Below, piece after piece: positions 31,634 to 32,226 of a stretch of DNA of 32,226 nt; positions within the stretch are counted from its first letter, which is position 1; every line of letters starts with the position of its first letter. The position numbers and the translations under genes are program-made. The notes beneath the pieces are model-generated. The model did no database searches. It saw only the letters and a list, made by a program, of their open reading frames with translations, and had not been told where the DNA came from. Origin of the DNA: an uncultured Prevotellaceae bacterium (GTDB lineage Bacteria; Bacteroidota; Bacteroidia; Bacteroidales; Bacteroidaceae). The stretch spans positions 1-32,226 of the forward strand of contig OMZE01000042.1 of NCBI GenBank assembly GCA_900315455.1, written 5' to 3'.

Positions 31634-32226
31634 TGAGGCGCGAATTGGGCTACACACAAAATGAAGCCCCGTATAACGATTTTGCCAAGCCTTCGGCTTG
31701 GAGGGTCACAACAACCCCAACCCCTACCCCCTCCGGCTTCCCCGTTTGTCGGGGGAGAGCAATGTCCTAAGAAGGGGCATTACGGGCAAAAGCCCGTGAA
31801 AATCGGCTGCACCTCAACAAACTGAAAGTAAACTTTCGTTTGCATTCGGTTTGCACGATTTTTCAACCCCATCCCAAGGCCCTTCCCCTCTCCAGGGGAA
31901 AGGATGCAACCGCTCGCATCCGCTCGCTCGGTCACTAAGGTATCCGCGACCCATCAGAGAGTCGCGGGGAGATTCCCTACGCAACAGAGTTGCGATTGTT
32001 TATGTTCGCTCCGCTCACCTAAATTGCGAAAAACCATCCGATTTTGGTTCTTGTTGCGATTGTTTGTGTGGGCTACGCCCGCGTTTACTCCACCAACTTT
32101 GTTATATGATAGGCGCATCCTATATTCGAAAGTGTATCATAAGCCACCATTTTTGTCTTTTTTTTCAATTCTTCAGGCTCGACAGTAGCCATTGTTCGAA
32201 AATCTTGATTTTGTCTTGATTTTGAC
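31634..32226. other. Hairpin-rich non-coding stretch
   Basis: No gene supported. At least eight short inverted repeats occur: CCAAGC/GCTTGG (31685-31701), CCCCG/CGGGG (31740-31754), ACGGGC/GCCCGT (31782-31797), GAAAGT/ACTTTC (31824-31837), TTCCCCT/AGGGGAA (31883-31900), GGATGC/GCATCC (31902-31921), CCGCGAC/GTCGCGG (31944-31967) and CGCAAC/GTTGCG (31980-31994). A GGGC/GCCC hairpin follows at 32070-32080. Frames that stay open here are Ser/Arg/Cys-rich and do not look coding. A direct repeat GTTGCGATTGTTTRTGT occurs at 31989 and 32053. TTTGCA is repeated at 31839-31844 and 31850-31855. Confidence 0.6.
31989..32069 (+). repeat. 17-bp direct repeat
   Basis: GTTGCGATTGTTTATGT (31989-32005) and GTTGCGATTGTTTGTGT (32053-32069) differ at one base and are 64 bp apart; both are followed by a GC-rich GCTCCGC/GCTACGC segment. 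It may be part of a dispersed intergenic repeat family. Confidence 0.6.

Noticed and set aside
31851-32219. Two open frames of 122 and 94 codons in the last 400 bp
   Set aside because: Arg/Ser/Cys-rich translations without motifs, no promoter and many hairpins; non-coding DNA is more likely.

Overview
This window looks like the chromosome of a gut or oral Bacteroidales bacterium, most likely Prevotella/Segatella. The evidence is the gene set (Bacteroidales-type UvrA, Prevotella-like secreted glycoside hydrolases with sorting-type C-terminal tails, CotH-like protein, separate ptb and buk) and the promoters. Upstream of most transcription units there is a TAnnTTTG box, often with TTTG or TTG 19-20 nt further upstream, which is the -7/-33 consensus of Bacteroidota. 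Shine-Dalgarno sequences are mostly weak or absent. No rRNA, CRISPR array or intact mobile element was seen.

Layout. (1) 1-2247 is accessory, visibly AT-rich in part and partly decayed: an interrupted small reading frame, two overlapping genes for small lipoproteins, and a replication-initiator-like gene that appears to have lost an internal segment and shifted frame near its end. It abuts a tRNA-Thr(CGT)-tRNA-Gly(CCC) pair with its own promoter and a strong hairpin. (2) 2460-6245 (minus): uvrA and ptb. (3) 6522-7727 (plus): pncB with promoter and terminator. (4) 12463-7861 (minus): a tightly overlapping operon, DUF3298 lipoprotein - rsmG - metallo-beta-lactamase hydrolase - ruvC - double-NBD ABC ATPase - small secreted protein. 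(5) 12685-17330 (plus): GH29 alpha-L-fucosidase, then a NapH/NapG-like polyferredoxin with a Tat-exported lipoprotein aldo/keto reductase carrying ferredoxin motifs, ending at a clear terminator. (6) 17506-18567 (plus): buk, with a perfect 16-bp palindrome in its leader. (7) 18568-20163 (minus): a small secreted protein and a GH53 endo-galactanase. (8) 20411-23500 (plus): TPR protein, a 96-residue secreted domain protein and a GH26 mannanase. (9) 23506-25633 (minus): patatin-like phospholipase and a secreted C1 peptidase. (10) 25990-29728 (plus): a CobW/G3E GTPase with a long His/Asp tract, 4 nt ahead of a secreted CotH-kinase protein. (11) 29760-31545 (minus): umuDC with a large inverted repeat over its -33 element, followed by 0.6 kb of hairpin-rich non-coding DNA.

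The most unusual items are the extracytoplasmic Fe-S aldo/keto reductase paired with a fused NapH-NapG polyferredoxin, the CobW-CotH operon, and the palindromes on the umuDC, buk and replication-gene promoters. Three CAZyme genes (GH29, GH53, GH26) lie within 11 kb without SusC/SusD partners, so they do not form a standard polysaccharide-utilisation locus here.

All calls come from reading the sequence and remembered family motifs; no database search was possible.
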